NCBI RefSeq assembly: GCF_036898095.1
Contig: NC_090768.1
Span: forward strand, 50,860,423 to 50,924,422
Direction of reading: 5' to 3'
From: Palaemon carinicauda
Lineage: Eukaryota > Arthropoda > Malacostraca > Decapoda > Palaemonidae
Length of the DNA: 64,000 nucleotides
The translations under genes were made by a program, and so were the position numbers. Every line of letters starts with the position of its first letter. Positions within the stretch are counted from its first letter, which is position 1. This document shows, piece by piece, positions 1 to 12,012 of the stretch. The notes below the pieces were generated by a model, which made no database searches, was not told the DNA's origin, and was given only the letters and a program-made list of their open reading frames with translations.

Positions 1-263
1 CAATTACTCTGCCTTTTTAAGTACGTCTTCCTTACGGAGCCTCGCGATCCTCTTAGGATGCTGAGCGACCCCTAGGATCTGAAGTATCAAGGGTTGCAAC
101 CCATACAACAGGACCTCATCAAAACCTCTAATCTAGGCGCTTCTCAAGAAATGACTTTGACCACCCGCCAAATCAAGTAGGATGCGAAAGGCTTCTTAGC
201 CTTCCGGACAACCCAAAAACAATAATAAAACATTTCAAGAGAAAGATTAAAAAGGTTATGGAA

Positions 264-1330
264 TTAGGGAATTGTAGTGGTTGAGCCCTCACCCACTACT
301 GCACTCGTTGCTACGAATGGTCCCAGAGTGTAGCAGTTCTCGTAAAGAGACTGGACATTCTTAAGATAAAAAGACGCGAACACTGATTTGCTTTTCCAAT
401 AGGTTGCGTCGATTATACTTTGCAGAGATCTATTTTGTTTAAAGGCCACGGAAGTTGCGACAGCTCTAACTTCGTGTGTCCTTACCTTCAGCAAAGCTTG
501 GTCTTCCTCATTCAGATGGGAATGAGCTTCTCGTATTAACAGTCTGATAAAATAGGATAAAGCATTCTTTGACATAGGCAAAGATGGATTCTTAACTGAA
601 CACCATAAAGCTTCAGACGGGCCTCGTAAAGGTTTTTAAATAGAACTTAAGAGCTCTTACAGGACATAAGACTCTTTCTAGTTCATTTCCAACCATACGA
701 TAAGTTTGGAATATCGAACGATATTGGCCAAGGCCGAGAAGGCAGCTCGTGTTTGGCTAGAAAACCAAGTTGTAGCCGTTTCGGATGAGAATCCGATGTT
801 CTTGCTGAAGGCATGAATCTCACTGACTCTTTTAGCTGTGGCTAAGCATACCAGGAAAAGAGTCTTTAAGGTGAGATCTTTCAGGGAGGCTGATTGTAGC
901 GGTTCGAACCTGTCTGACATAAGGAATCTTAGTACCACGTCTAAATTCCAACCAGGTGTAACCAAACGACGCTCCTTCGTGGTCTCAAAAGACTTAAGGA
1001 GGTCCTGTAGATCTTTATTGTTGGAAAGATCTAAGCCTCTGTGACGGAAGACTGATGCCAACATGCTTCTGTAACCCTTGATAGTGGGAGCTGAAAGAGA
1101 TCGTTCTTTCCTCAGATATAAGAGGAAGTCAGCTATTTGAGTTACAGAGGTACTGGTCGAGGATACGGATACTGACTTGCACCAGTTTCGGAAGACTTCC
1201 CACTTCGATTGGTAGACTCTAAGGGTGGATGTTCTCCTTGCTATAGCAATCGCTCTGGCTGCCTCCTTCGAAAAGCCTCTAGCTCTCGAGTCTTTCGATA
1301 GTCTGAAGGCAGTCAGACGAAGAGCGTGGA
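264..1330 (-). pseudogene. YR (tyrosine recombinase) pseudogene of element A
   Basis: The last 105 codons (264-581) keep the catalytic HEVR motif and the FYL tyrosine. Upstream, relative to B, there are deletions of 8 nt near 635, 2 nt near 697, 11 nt near 770 and 2 nt near 1287, so the recombinase frame is broken several times. The N-terminal core-binding part survives at 678-1320 in another frame. The stop TAA (264-266) is at the same place as in B. Confidence 0.85.
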
Positions 1331-2385
1331 GGCCTTGGTGTACCTTCTTTACGCGTGGCTGACGTAGAAGGTCCACCCTTAGGGGAAGTGTTCTGGGAAC
1401 GTCTACTAGTCATCGAAGTACCTCGGTGAACCATTCTCTCGCGGGCCAGAGGGAAGCAACTAGCGTCAACCTTGTCCCTTCGTGAGAGGCGAACTTCTGC
1501 AGTACCTTGTTGACAATCTTGAACGGAGGGAATGCATATAGATCTAGATGTGACCAATCTAGTAGAAAGGCATCTATATGAACTGCTGCTGGGTCCGGGA
1601 TTGGTGAGCAAAATATTGGGAGCCTCTTGGTCATCGAGGTTGCGAAGAGATCTATGGTTGGCTGGCCCCAGGTGGCCCAAAGTCTCTTGCATACATCCTT
1701 GTGGAGGGTCCATTCTGTTGGAATTATTTGTCCCTTCCGACTGAGACAATCTGCCATGACATTCAAGTTGCCTTGGATGAACCTCGTTACTAGTGATATG
1801 TCTAGACCTTTTGACCAGGTGAGGAGGTCCCTTGCGATCTCGTACAATGTCAGAGAGTAGGTCCCTCCTTGCTTGGAGATGTACTCCAAAGCCGTGGTGT
1901 TGTCCGAGTTCACCTCCACCACTTTGCCTTGAAGGAGAGACCTGAAGCTTTTCCAGGTCAGACGTACTGCCAGTAGCTCCTTGCAGTTGAAATGCATTGT
2001 CCTTTGACTCGAGTTCCATAATCCCGAGCATTCCCTACCGTCTAATGTCGCACCCCAGCCTACGTCCGATGCGTCCGAGAAGAGAACGTGGTTGGGAGTC
2101 TGAACAGTCAGGGGAAGACCCTCTCTAAGGTTGATATAGTCCTTTCACCAAGTCAGACAAGACTTTATCTTTCCGGAAACCGGGATCGAGACCGCTTCTA
2201 GCGTCTTGTCCTTTTTCCAGTGAAAAGCTAGATGGTATAGAAGAGGACGGAGGTGTAGTCTTCCTAGTGACACAAATTGATCCACGGATGACAGTGTCCC
2301 TACCAGACTCATCCACAGCCTGACTGGGCAGCGTTCCTTCTTCAGCATCTTCTGGATGGATAGCAGGGCTGGGGGCTGATCGTCT
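1150..2385 (-). pseudogene. RT C-terminus / RNase H / methyltransferase-like pseudogene of element A
   Basis: On the minus strand the RNase H core (NSDNTTAL) and the downstream DLFAT, DPAAVH and AFPPF motifs are readable at 1410-1997, and the RT thumb at 2145-2348. A TGA interrupts the frame at about 2143-2145 where B and C have a tryptophan codon. The RT fingers and palm, including the YLDD motif, are absent: the sequence jumps near 2385 from the region equivalent to about 14165 of B to gag sequence equivalent to about 15890. The enzyme is dead. Confidence 0.8.
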
Positions 2386-4561
2386 TGTTCAGCAACGTCC
2401 TCATCAGAGGGTTCCTCATCCGAAACTGATGAGGAAACGGCAACGGAGTGGGCAACGTCTGACTCGCTGAATCCGGTCGCACTGGTGGATGCGTGACGGA
2501 GCCGGACGCAATATCATGGAACTGCTGCACAGTCTGTGAACTGTCAACAACCATGGGTGCGCGAGGAAGTACAGCGTCAACCCGAAACTGTCTAGACTGT
2601 TTGGGTTGTGCAGTCAACACCCTACCGGGTTGCTGAGGTTGACGCACTGCGTCACAACAAGTCACCTCTGCTGGTTGTTGAACGTCCTGAACGTCAACAA
2701 CCACCTCCGAGCGTCGCTTAACGTCAACGTGCGACTGGCAACCCACACTGGGTCGCATCGGTGGAGGAACCACCTCAACTGGCAGACGCGAGTAGGTTAC
2801 CTCAGCGTCAACAGGGCGCACAACCGACCGGTTGGAAGGTTGTTGGCCAGAAGGAGGAACCACCTCAACTGGCAGACGCGAGTAGGTTACCTCAGCGTCA
2901 ACAGGGCGCACAACCAACCGGTTGGAAGGTTGTTGGCCAGAAGGTTCTTCTCCGCATTTAAGTCCTCTATCAAGGACGCAAGCTTGGACTGCATGTCTTG
3001 CAGCAAAGCCCATTTAGGGTCTACGGGAGCAGGTGTGGCAACAGACGGGGTTAGCGACTGAGGCGGAACCATTTACCATCCCTGAAAGCCTTGTTATGTG
3101 TGACATAATAGTACAGCAAAACTTCAAAGGCTCGACAAAAGTTGAGAAGTTGACCTGTAAACAACTTGGAGCGTCTCCTGGCTAGGCGCCAGGGCGAGTC
3201 TACCAGAACTGAGAAGTCTATCTGGGCAGAGGCATGAACTCCCAAGCCGAGAACTTCTCTCGTGTCCTATCAGACTCTCGCTCTATAAGCCAGTTTAAAA
3301 GAAGGGAAATCAAAGGCTGTATCCCTAAAACTCCTCCTGGTGCAAAAACCAGTCGCCTAGCCAACGTAACGCTCTCTAGGAGAGCGAGAGAGCACTAGCT
3401 TAAAAACAACGGTTTCGAAGTAGCTAGGCCTAGTGTAAGTTCTGACGTTTAGGCGAACGAGGAGCAGCAGTTACAAGATCCGGACGAAGGTCCTTAAAAA
3501 ATCATCATGATTTAATTAAAGTCCATAGGAGGCTAAGCAGCTTAAGGCTCCTCTCCAAATGACAGAGTCCTCAAGGGAATATCAGTAGGAGGGAGAACAG
3601 CACTTTCTCATCTACAGGAACCTTGTCCGATAAAAGCTAGGTTATCTCAGTGAGTCTCTCACTGGTGCATTTGTAGCAGACCAGAAGGCAACGTCATGTA
3701 ACTGCTTGACAGTCTGTGAACTGTCAACAACTGAACTGTCAACCACAACAGGTGCGTGAGGACATACAGTGTTCACTCGAGACTGCTTTGACTGTCTATA
3801 ATGAGCAATCAAAACAACTCTAGAATGCGGAGGTTGACGCACCGCGTCAAAACAAAACAACTTAGACTGTTGTTGTACCTCGCGAACGTCAACGGAAGGT
3901 TCCGTGCGTTACTGAACGTCAACATGCGGCTGGCAGGGTACACTGGAACGCATGGGTGGCGGGACTCTCTCAGCTGGAGTGCGGCAGAAGGTCGCCTCAG
4001 CGTCCACAGGACGCACAACCGTGTTGGTTGTAGGCTAGAGGTTGGTGCAGTGTCAACCTTCTCCGCACGAAAGTCCCGCATCAATGACGTTAACTGAGAC
4101 TGCATGGTCTGCAGCAAAGACCACTTAGGGTCTACAGGAGCAGGTGCGGCAACAGACGGTGTGACTGCCTGATGCGGTACCGCTTTGCCTCTCTTAGGAG
4201 GTGAGCAGTCGTCGGAAGACTGCAGCGAGTCCGAACTGACCCAGTGGCTACAACTGGGCCGTTGGACTTGCGCGGAAGGGACCGACTTGCGCTTAATAAG
4301 CTGCGAGACCTTGGTCCATGGTTTCTTACGAGAAACCTCTTCCGCAGACGAGAAATAAATGGGCTCTCTCGTCTTTGTGTGGGTGGGGCGATCTTGGGTA
4401 GATACGCCCGAAACCACGGAGGGAAACGTCTGTTCGTTGATCAAGGCCTGACGAACCCATAAGTCGTTCGACATTACTTCTCCCCTGGGCTTGGGAGCTT
4501 GCAAGAGGTCCCGGACTAGGTGAACGACAGGCACGAACAGACGAACCCTCGGACGCAACAC
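2386..4561 (-). pseudogene. rearranged gag remnants of element A
   Basis: Three gag pieces occur out of order compared with B. Positions 2386-3060 match B 15890-16520, 3061-3460 match B about 15370-15790, and 3650-4561 match B about 15990-16890. The middle proline/glutamine-rich gag segment is therefore present twice and the C-terminal segment lies between the copies. No continuous gag frame exists. Whether this came from recombination between two elements or from a nested insertion cannot be decided by eye. Confidence 0.7.
2763..2942 (-). repeat. 90-bp tandem duplication in gag of element A
   Basis: Two copies of a 90-bp unit (2763-2852 and 2853-2942) differ at about one position. The period is a multiple of three, so it would add 30 residues in frame. 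B has a single copy of the equivalent sequence. Confidence 0.9.
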
Positions 4562-5779
4562 TGTAATACTTTGCGCATATCACTTTATCACTTCGATTTT
4601 CTGTTTTGCACTTATTTCACTGAAATCAAAACTTTTACTGATTTCTACCTGAAACACGCAATTCTACCCTCATTAAAAGGTAGTAATTGCGAAATCAGTC
4701 GTATAATGCAGCTCATTAATACTAGCAAAAAACAGAAAACATATATAAAGATAAAAAAATCAGTGGCTGGGAAAGAGACTAAACACTAGTTCAAATAAAC
4801 TACGTTTACAATCTCTCACCACACATAGCCTGGGGACAAGAATAAAACCCTAGAAACGTTTTACCTTCTTCCCCGTACAGCGACTAGGGACGAGAGTAAC
4901 ACGAGAAAAACTTTACCCGCTTGAACGGAACGTTTTCTCTCCTCTCTCTCCCTCCGTCTCTATCTCTCTCTCTCTTTCTCTATTGATTTCGCACCTAAGA
5001 GAAGAGCCCAATTATATATCGTCAAAAAAACATGTTATTTGACTAAAGGAAAAAACTGAAAGGTTTTCCAAATAAAAAGTTCCTTTAAATTAGAATTTAA
5101 AACATTTAAGCTAAGAAAGAATGAACAAAACGTCAGAATCGATTTACTCTACTGCAAAGTGAAACCGTGATACACTCTCTCTCTATCGTAACGATAGAGC
5201 GCATGTTGAACGTCCTGAACGTCAACAACTGCGTAGCATAAAAAACTAAACGTTAGTTCATCTTTGAAAACAGTACGAAGACTATCAAAGAAATTCTTTC
5301 ATAAAACATTAAATTTAAAAAGTTTTAAATTCTTTAAAGGCTAAATACGATATAACGGGCTCAACGTTGATTAACTTTGGTTCCAAGTTAGGACCGCCTA
5401 CTATCAGGAAAGGTCGCATATAAACAAAACATAAAAATTATCTTTATATGTTTATAATAAATGGAAAGTTAATCGAAGAGGCCTAATAAAGGCGGAGAGA
5501 TATAAAATATATAGATCTATAACGTGTTAAGCAAAATTACTAAAAACCTAAACACACTTCCGTCTAAGGGAAGGGTCGGCCATTTAAAAGTGAAAGAGAG
5601 TCCATACTCTCTTTGTCACCCTAATTAAATCTATCCAAAACGAGTTCAAGTTTTGAGATGAAGATAAAACAACTGCATAGCGAAAGCTCAAAACTAGAAT
5701 AGTGTACTTCACCAAATAGTTGTGAAAACAAATCCAGTTAGTAACAGTGTATTAGTAGGTCTTGCCGGTAGCCCGACAG
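4562..5779. other. 5' leader region of element A, no gene seen
   Basis: AT-rich sequence between the gag remnant and the ITR, with CT-rich simple sequence at 4935-4985. The last 150 bases match the leader of B just upstream of its gag. A short stretch at about 5203-5228 repeats a gag motif found near 2679-2703. No supportable ORF. Confidence 0.5.
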
Positions 5780-5953
5780 AGAGAAAATTGGTTCTTTGTT
5801 TACTTGGAGTACTAAGTACCTGCTCGACAGATGGCGCTGTTGATGTACACCCCCACCTGCATAGCGATCACTGGCGTATTTTGACCGTAGGTTTTTCTGT
5901 CGAGCAACAGAGTTGCAGCTTATATGATCACCGGCTAAGTTTAATATTGAAAA
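5780..5953 (-). repeat. 5' inverted terminal repeat of element A
   Basis: This matches the 5' ITR of B (17563-17736) in sequence order, from the GAGAGAAAATTG start to the terminal AATATTGAAAA. It is more diverged from B than the coding parts are. The partner 3' ITR is outside the window. Confidence 0.8.
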
Positions 5954-6300
5954 TTGTATTTTTCCTAACATACTTACCTAGAACTACCTTCCTAGGAGTT
6001 ACTGGTTAACTTTACCTAACCGACCAGCTTTTTGTATAGTTCACCCTCTTCCCGTTTTCTACGGGGTCAACCTCAGGTAGTGTGGTACGTGCCCTGAGGC
6101 GACCCGGGGGGTCGGGCAGCGTGCTAGCTCAGGTTGAATCGTCATTAAGTTTTTGGTCGCGACGAGATCAACCACTCGCCGCGCTCTCTCTTACCTTGTG
6201 CAACCCTTTGTGTCCCCCGATCCTTTGTGCTTACCGCGTGTTACCCACGTGTTTCCACTACCCTATTATGACAAATTTCTCAAGTGCAAAGCAGTAGTGT
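5954..6300. other. repeat-like segment abutting element A
   Basis: It begins with TTGTATTTTTCCTAAC, a motif that recurs at 28148 and, weaker, at 33594, and continues into a GC-rich stretch (6060-6250) unlike the surrounding AT-rich DNA. It may be the end of another repeat family into which or beside which A inserted. No convincing coding sequence. Confidence 0.4.
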
Positions 6301-6671
6301 AACTTCCTTTCTAAAGATGCATATTTTTGTAATTTTGGTTTTAATACAAACTTTATGATATGAAATGTAATTATTAATTGTCGGGATATTGTGCTAGTAT
6401 TCAAGTATATGTTTACGTAGGCGAGCCATTGTCAGTCTACAATATTGGGGTAGTGTAACAAAAGGTAGGCTAAGAAGCTATTCCCAGGACCAAATGTTGG
6501 TCATATTTCCAACTCCATTGATACTATTAATGCAGTTAATTGAGTAATAATTGCACATTATATAAGGAGATAATGAAAATCTATGGCGAAGCATTGAAGC
6601 AACCAAAAGAATAAGAAGCTAAGTACAGTACAATGCATGTGCTGCACAATGTACGAACTATGAAATTCTAC
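6301..6671. other. intergenic, nothing recognised
   Basis: AT-rich sequence with no coding, RNA or repeat signal I can support. Confidence 0.5.
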
Positions 6672-6990
6672 CTATGGTTTAAAGGTCGCTCATGAATGGC
6701 AGAGGCAAGGGACAGTGACATTGCCCTAGCAATCAGGACAATGCCCTAGAGACTGACCATATATTATATGATCAGCACCCAAGCCTCCCCTCCACCCAAG
6801 CTAGGACCAGGGAGGGCCAGGCAGTGGCTGCTGATGACTCGGCAGATAGACCTATAGGCTCCCCCAAACCCCCCAACCTTAGCTCACAAGGATGGTAAGG
6901 TTGCAGACACTAATAGCACTAACGAGTCTGAGCGGGACTCGAACCCCGAGACTGGGAAACACCAGGCAGAGACATTACCGATCAGGTGGA
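6672..6990 (-). mobile_element. tRNA-derived SINE
   Basis: Read on the minus strand, the head near 6985 contains a Pol III B box (GGTTCGAGTCCCGCTC, reverse complement at about 6929-6944) inside a tRNA-like context. It is followed by a GC-rich body of about 250 bp ending near 6680. The B-box match and length fit a tRNA-derived SINE. The A box is only weakly recognisable. Confidence 0.75.
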
Positions 6991-7948
6991 AGGAAATATA
7001 AGTAAATCTACTCCTGTAAATCCAGATTTGTGATGGCTAACTCCAAAAACATAGTATAACAAAAAATACAAAGGTAGTTGAAAAAGAATGACAAGGTAAA
7101 CAGATAGAACGAAAGCACTAAGATCGTATCTTATTGAATACACACAAAGAAAACTATAATTTAGGCAAAATGTAGTGTTCAAATAAATCTTTTTAAAAGA
7201 ATTGTTTAACTTAATAGCATTTTAAATCAGTATCAAAATAATTTTTGAAATTCTGAGCTTGTTCTCGTTACCACTAAATAATTCAATAACCCATTGAGTT
7301 AATTTCTTAACTCATACTACTTATTCAAATAAGTAAAGTAGATCTTATGTAATAAATTGCTATTCTAAAAATTTATGAATGGATGGAATGTATACAATAG
7401 AAAAAAGAAAATTTTAAAGAACTGTATTTCAAATGATCAAATGTATTCATACACTAATTAAGAGAACATCTTGTAACAAGAAGTCCACTGTCATGAATTA
7501 ACAGTGAAAAGAAAATCTAACATTTGTGTTTGCTTTGCAGCGGTATCACAGGAAAACCCAATACAATTAGCATTAATGGTTATTAAAATTAACTAAATTC
7601 AGCTTTCATAACATAATGAAAGGAATTATCTTCTGTTAACCTTAAAATGAGTAATTTATAAACAAATAATCATAATTTATTAGTTACTCAGAGTACAGTA
7701 ACTTAAAATAAAAACTAAATTATAAGAAGTAAAACAATGTTGCAATATCACAAGACCTAGTGGCTATAAACTACTTATGACTTGCTTAACATTTTACAAA
7801 GGAAAGCTTTTAGATATGTTTTAGCCAAAAGTCCCAAATTCTAAATAAAGGGAACTTGTCTAGTTTTGAACAAAATTTCTGAATACCAAAATCTTATGAA
7901 ACATTATTCAATTGTAAAAAAAAAAAAAAAAAAAAAAAGATTGAATAC
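6991..7948. other. intergenic, AT-rich, with poly-A run
   Basis: No gene seen. A run of A residues ends at 7938, just before the first palindromic MITE. Confidence 0.5.
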
Positions 7949-8133
7949 TCAATTTTTTTCAATGAGGCCCATTCGCACTGGCTCGCAGTGGGGCCCTTTT
8001 AGGTCGGAAAAGTTTCCTGCTATCTGATTGGTTAGAATGATCTTGTCCAACCAGTCAGGAAGCAGGAAACTTTTCCGAGCTAAAAGGACATCCCTGCGAG
8101 TCCATGCAAATATGCCTCACTAAAAAAAATTGA
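7949..8133. mobile_element. palindromic MITE, copy 1 (185 bp)
   Basis: An almost complete inverted repeat about a centre near 8040: the left arm with GGAAAAGTTTCCTGC is mirrored on the right. It starts TCAATT and ends AATTGA, with TA close to both ends. Same family and same length as the copies at 8563 and 10716. It has no coding capacity; a Tc1/mariner-type TA target is inferred. Confidence 0.85.
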
Positions 8134-8562
8134 CTATAGGAAATTATTCATCATTAAAATTTACTGTAATATGAAAAAAATCTTAAATATGTTTTCCACC
8201 GAGATCATTTCGACAAACACAGTTATTTAAATCCTATGCATGTTCCATTATGTTCTATGACCAGCAGCATGATCAAACAGCCAAATGAAATTAACTTCAA
8301 ATTTCTGATGGGAATCTAAAAATTTCATCTATGCTCTTCGAGCCATAAAACTTCATTGTACTTTATAAGGTGGGTAAAAAAGAAGGATGTTATAAAATCA
8401 ATCTGGAATGTTCTTGTAACAGTGCAGTGTACATATTCATAAATCTAAGAACATTTTTTTTTTCTACATTAAATACTGAATGGCTAGAAATACAAAAGTA
8501 TATATACGCATGTGCTACTATCTTAAGAGCATGAAGATATCAAATCCAGGAAATAACTATAG

Positions 8563-8747
8563 TCCATTTCTTTTAGCGATGCATATTTGCACCGACTCGC
8601 AGCGGTGCCCTTTTAGCTCGGAAAAGTTTCCTGATCGCTGATTGGTTGGACAAGATAATTCTAACCAATCAGCGATCAGGAAACTTTTCCGAGCTAAAGG
8701 GGAACCCCAGCGATTCGGTGCAAATATGCCTCGCTAAAAGAAATGGA
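8563..8747. mobile_element. palindromic MITE, copy 2 (185 bp)
   Basis: The best-preserved palindrome of the three. The arms with GCTCGGAAAAGTTTCCTGAT mirror each other almost perfectly around the centre near 8655. It starts TCCATT and ends AATGGA. A transcript would fold into a long hairpin. Confidence 0.85.
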
Positions 8748-9844
8748 TTGTAGTTACTGGAATTAAAGATATGGGAAAATCTTACTAAGTCCACTTTTCC
8801 GTAAGGAAAAAAGAAAGAAAATCTACAAAAAATAATTTAGTACGACCATACAATGAAGAATGGATTAAGAAAAGATATAATCCTCTGTGTTTATATTTCA
8901 TACATGCATGCATACAAATAAATACCAAAGGGATTCTTTCGAATTCAAGAAGAGACACTAATCTAAAGAAGATAAAATCTACGATAAACTTCATGGAAAT
9001 TAAAGAGTAAGCACAGAAGTTTACATAAAACCTTTTTTTACACTGTTACCAGCATTGCATACTGTATTTTGTGACTAGAAATTTATTCACGAATTCGTGA
9101 GACCCAAAGAGGTGGGAATGGCACTTAATGTTTAGTAAACAAATATTGTACAATTAATATAGAAAAAGTATTTTATAGATTTCATATAAAAGCATATCAT
9201 GAATGGTGATTTCTGACATAATAATCTGTCATGTTGACTATAAAATCACAGAATACTGTGGTGCAATCTTTTCTTGGTCCAGGGACAAACATTAGTTTAT
9301 GTCCTAAAGTATACAAAAAAATTACAATAAAACTCTTTACATATCATCGAAAATGTATAAATACACAGTAAAGTAACCTTGCATTTTTTTTTTACATTAT
9401 GAAAGGTTGCAACATTCATATAGCAAGAATAGATTCTGATAGATTTAATACAGTACATTTTTAATTTCAATGATAAAAATCATTATCATTTAGCACACAT
9501 ATCTTGAGTAAGAAACTAATATCAAATCAGTATATAAGTTCAAATTCAGTTCACTACACAATGAAGTCAACCAGATGAGAATTTAGGCTGAAAGTCTTCA
9601 AGACAATAGAGTGGTATGAACTTGTTGCAATAGATTAATCACTAATAACACACAAGAATCAAATCTATTTCATGAATGACACAACTATTCTCAATGATCT
9701 AATGATATAATAAGAATTCTAAACTACATTTAGCTATAAGAGAAAAGTTCTTTGCAGAAGCAACAAGTGGATGAAATCTAGAAGTTCTATTTATTCCTAT
9801 TTGTTAGTTTATCAAGAGTTAACGTACCATTACCTAATACAAAG
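8748..9844. other. intergenic, nothing recognised
   Basis: AT-rich, with short TGCATGCATG simple sequence near 8903. No supportable feature. Confidence 0.5.
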
Positions 9845-10633
9845 AGTAGTACCTCAGATTATGAGTACCTTTGAATACTAGCAAATTGGGATATGAGCAT
9901 ACTAATTTGAATTGAGATACAAGCATTGCACCAGTCTGCGAGACAATGATTTTGCTCCGTAGGAGCAATTTACCGGATAAGTACTTAAGAGACTTGCTTG
10001 TGATGCACAGAAATTAGTTACTCGGTACCCATACACCAATCAGTGTTCATGACATGTTCACGTGATTTTACAAAAATGCAATATCTCATTTTCACGCCAT
10101 TTTAAAGAAAAGGCAAAAGCAGTGGTCTCTAGAAAAATTCTTAGTGAAAGTTGAATGTAAGACTATAAAAAAGAAAGGAGGAGCAGGTGTCCAGAAAGCA
10201 TAAATTAAGTGATCCCGTTAGTGAAAGTGAACATTGTTCAAGAAAGAGAACTCCCGATATTTTACAAGAAGTTCTCACGGAGGAGATTCTCCCTCCAAGC
10301 AGTAATCTCCTCCTCCTACTCTCTCTTCTCCCTCACGCCAGCTTCATCTCTCCTCGATGGTAAAGTGAGAGTTAATTTGTCAGTACTTCTAATTTTTATT
10401 GTGAATTATTCACATTTCAGATGTTATGGGTTAAATTCTTACAGTAATTACCAATATAAAATTTATAAAAAATGAGTGGACAGGTATACTGTATGCATCT
10501 CTATAAACGTGTAGAATGCATCAATGGATTTTTCTTTATTTCCTAGGGGAAATATTGTTTTAGGATACGAGCATTTTAGGTTATGAGCTCTTTCCCAGAA
10601 CAAATTCAACTTGTAAGGCAAGGTATCACTGTA
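9845..10633 (+). mobile_element. decayed Tigger/pogo-like DNA transposon
   Basis: The ends look like diverged inverted repeats: the right end read backward (TACAGTGATACCTTG) resembles the left start (AGTAGTACCTCAG), and both continue into ATGAG/GATACGAG-type motifs. Inside, 10197-10290 encodes on the plus strand a short tail with SESE and KRTPD motifs, reminiscent of the C-terminus of Tigger-type transposases. No full transposase is present. Confidence 0.45.
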
Positions 10634-10715
10634 TTACTAATGCCAATATCAAGATATTAGATAAAAAAGTCCACTTTAGAACTGTGATAAAACAGTAAAC
10701 TAACAGGCACAATAG

Positions 10716-10900
10716 TCAATTTTTTTTAATGAGGCGCATTTGCACCGTCACGCAGCGGTGCCCTTTTAGCACAGAAAAGTTTCCTGCTATCTGATTGATT
10801 AGAATTATCTTGTCCAACCAATTAGCAATCAGGAAACTTTTCAGAGCTAAAAGGGCACCCCTGCGAGTCTCTGCAAATCTGCCTCACTAAAAAGAATTGA
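10716..10900. mobile_element. palindromic MITE, copy 3 (185 bp)
   Basis: Same family as copies 1 and 2, same length, arms with GAAAAGTTTCCTGC mirrored around the centre near 10808. It is flanked on both sides by TAG/CTA, consistent with a TA target duplication. Confidence 0.85.
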
Positions 10901-11275
10901 CTATAGTTACATCAGGGGTCTTTCTCCCAAGCAGCCATAGAGCCCATTTTACTATTGGATATGGCAATCTTTGGAAATGAAGGGTTGGCATTCCCACTGA
11001 AAACAGAGGTGTTTGTAATCAAATTTCAATATAATAAATTTAATTTATATGCTAAACTGTGAATATGTATGTAGTACTATTAAATTCTGACTTAAAAATT
11101 ATATGTACTGTACAGTAATCTGAAATATTGTTATATACCGGGTATATCTTCTTTACAGATGTTAACAATTATACCGCAGAAAATTTTGCTTCTACACACT
11201 GAATAAGGCCAATCCAAATAGAATTCATAAGGATTATAAATAAATAATTGGTATAATTAGCCATTTTTTAAAGAT
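10901..11275. other. intergenic, nothing recognised
   Basis: AT-rich flank of element B; no gene or repeat recognised. Confidence 0.5.
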
Positions 11276-11470
11276 ATGTTATTTTGATAATAAAATAAAT
11301 TTTTGAATATACTTACCCGGTGATTATAATAGCTGCAACTCTGTTGCTCGACAGAAAACTCTAAGGTAAAATTTGCCAGCGATCGCTACACAGGTTGCGG
11401 GTGTGCCCAACAGCGCCATCTGTCGTCCAGATACCCAGTACTCAATGTAAACAAAGAACTCAATTTTCTC
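11276..11470 (-). repeat. 3' inverted terminal repeat of element B
   Basis: Positions 11317-11470 are the inverted copy of 17563-17716 with two mismatches by my reading. The outer 41 nt (11276-11316) differ from the 5' end, as expected of DIRS termini. Confidence 0.9.
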
Positions 11471-11517
11471 CTCGTTCCACTGCGTCTCTATTGGGGAGGA
11501 AGGGAGGGTCCTTTAAT

Positions 11518-11609
11518 TTATAATCACCGGGTAAGTATATTCAAAAATTTATTTTATTATCAAAATAACATTTTTCAATATTTAACTTAGCCGGTGATTA
11601 TAATAGCTG
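11518..11609 (-). repeat. internal complementary region (ICR) of element B
   Basis: The half 11518-11571 is the exact inverted complement of the outer 3' end (11276-11329). The half 11571-11609 is the inverted complement of the outer 5' end (17698-17736). Together they represent the joined element ends. In the DIRS replication model this region templates completion of the termini and a circular intermediate. Confidence 0.9.
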
Positions 11610-12012
11610 ATTCACACCCAGGGGGGTGGGTAGAGACCAGCGCTATATGTTTACATTATTATGAGCTAAGAATTTTTATTTCATTTTAGAAGTTATCAAA
11701 ATAACAAAAACAAAATAAATAGGTACCTGGTAAGGAAGTCGACTTGAACAATTACTCTGCCTTTTTAAGTACGTCTTCCTTACGGAGCCTCGCGATCCTC
11801 TCAGGATGCTGATCGACCCCTAGGATCTGAAGTATCAAGGGTTGCAACCCATACAACAGGACCTCATCAAAACCCCTAATCTAGGCGCTTCTCACGAAAT
11901 GACTTTGACCACCCGCCAAGTCAACCAGGATGCGAAAGGCTTCTTAGCCTTCCGGACAACCCAAAAACAATAATAAAAACATTTCAAGAGAAAGATTAAA
12001 AAGGTTATGGAA

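Larger units (their letters stand above)
1..5953 (-). mobile_element. DIRS-like retrotransposon A (partial, degenerate)
   Basis: The segment aligns by eye with element B from its first base (base 1 corresponds to about 11749 of B) and ends at a 5' inverted terminal repeat near 5953, so the 3' terminus lies outside the window. Order on the minus strand is 5' ITR, leader, gag remnants, a piece of RT, RNase H, methyltransferase-like region and YR. It is closely similar to B in the YR part but has several small deletions and a large internal loss between the RT fingers and the gag C-terminus. It cannot be autonomous. DIRS elements move by an RT plus a tyrosine recombinase rather than an integrase and leave no target duplication. 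Confidence 0.9.

Noticed and set aside
838..1860. Plus-strand frames inside element A (838-1044, 1532-1744, 1627-1860)
   Set aside because: They recur at the equivalent places in B (12608, 13304, 13399) as antisense shadows of conserved YR and pol codons.
6082..6297. 71-codon plus-strand frame in the GC-rich block after element A
   Set aside because: No family similarity; openness is explained by GC content.
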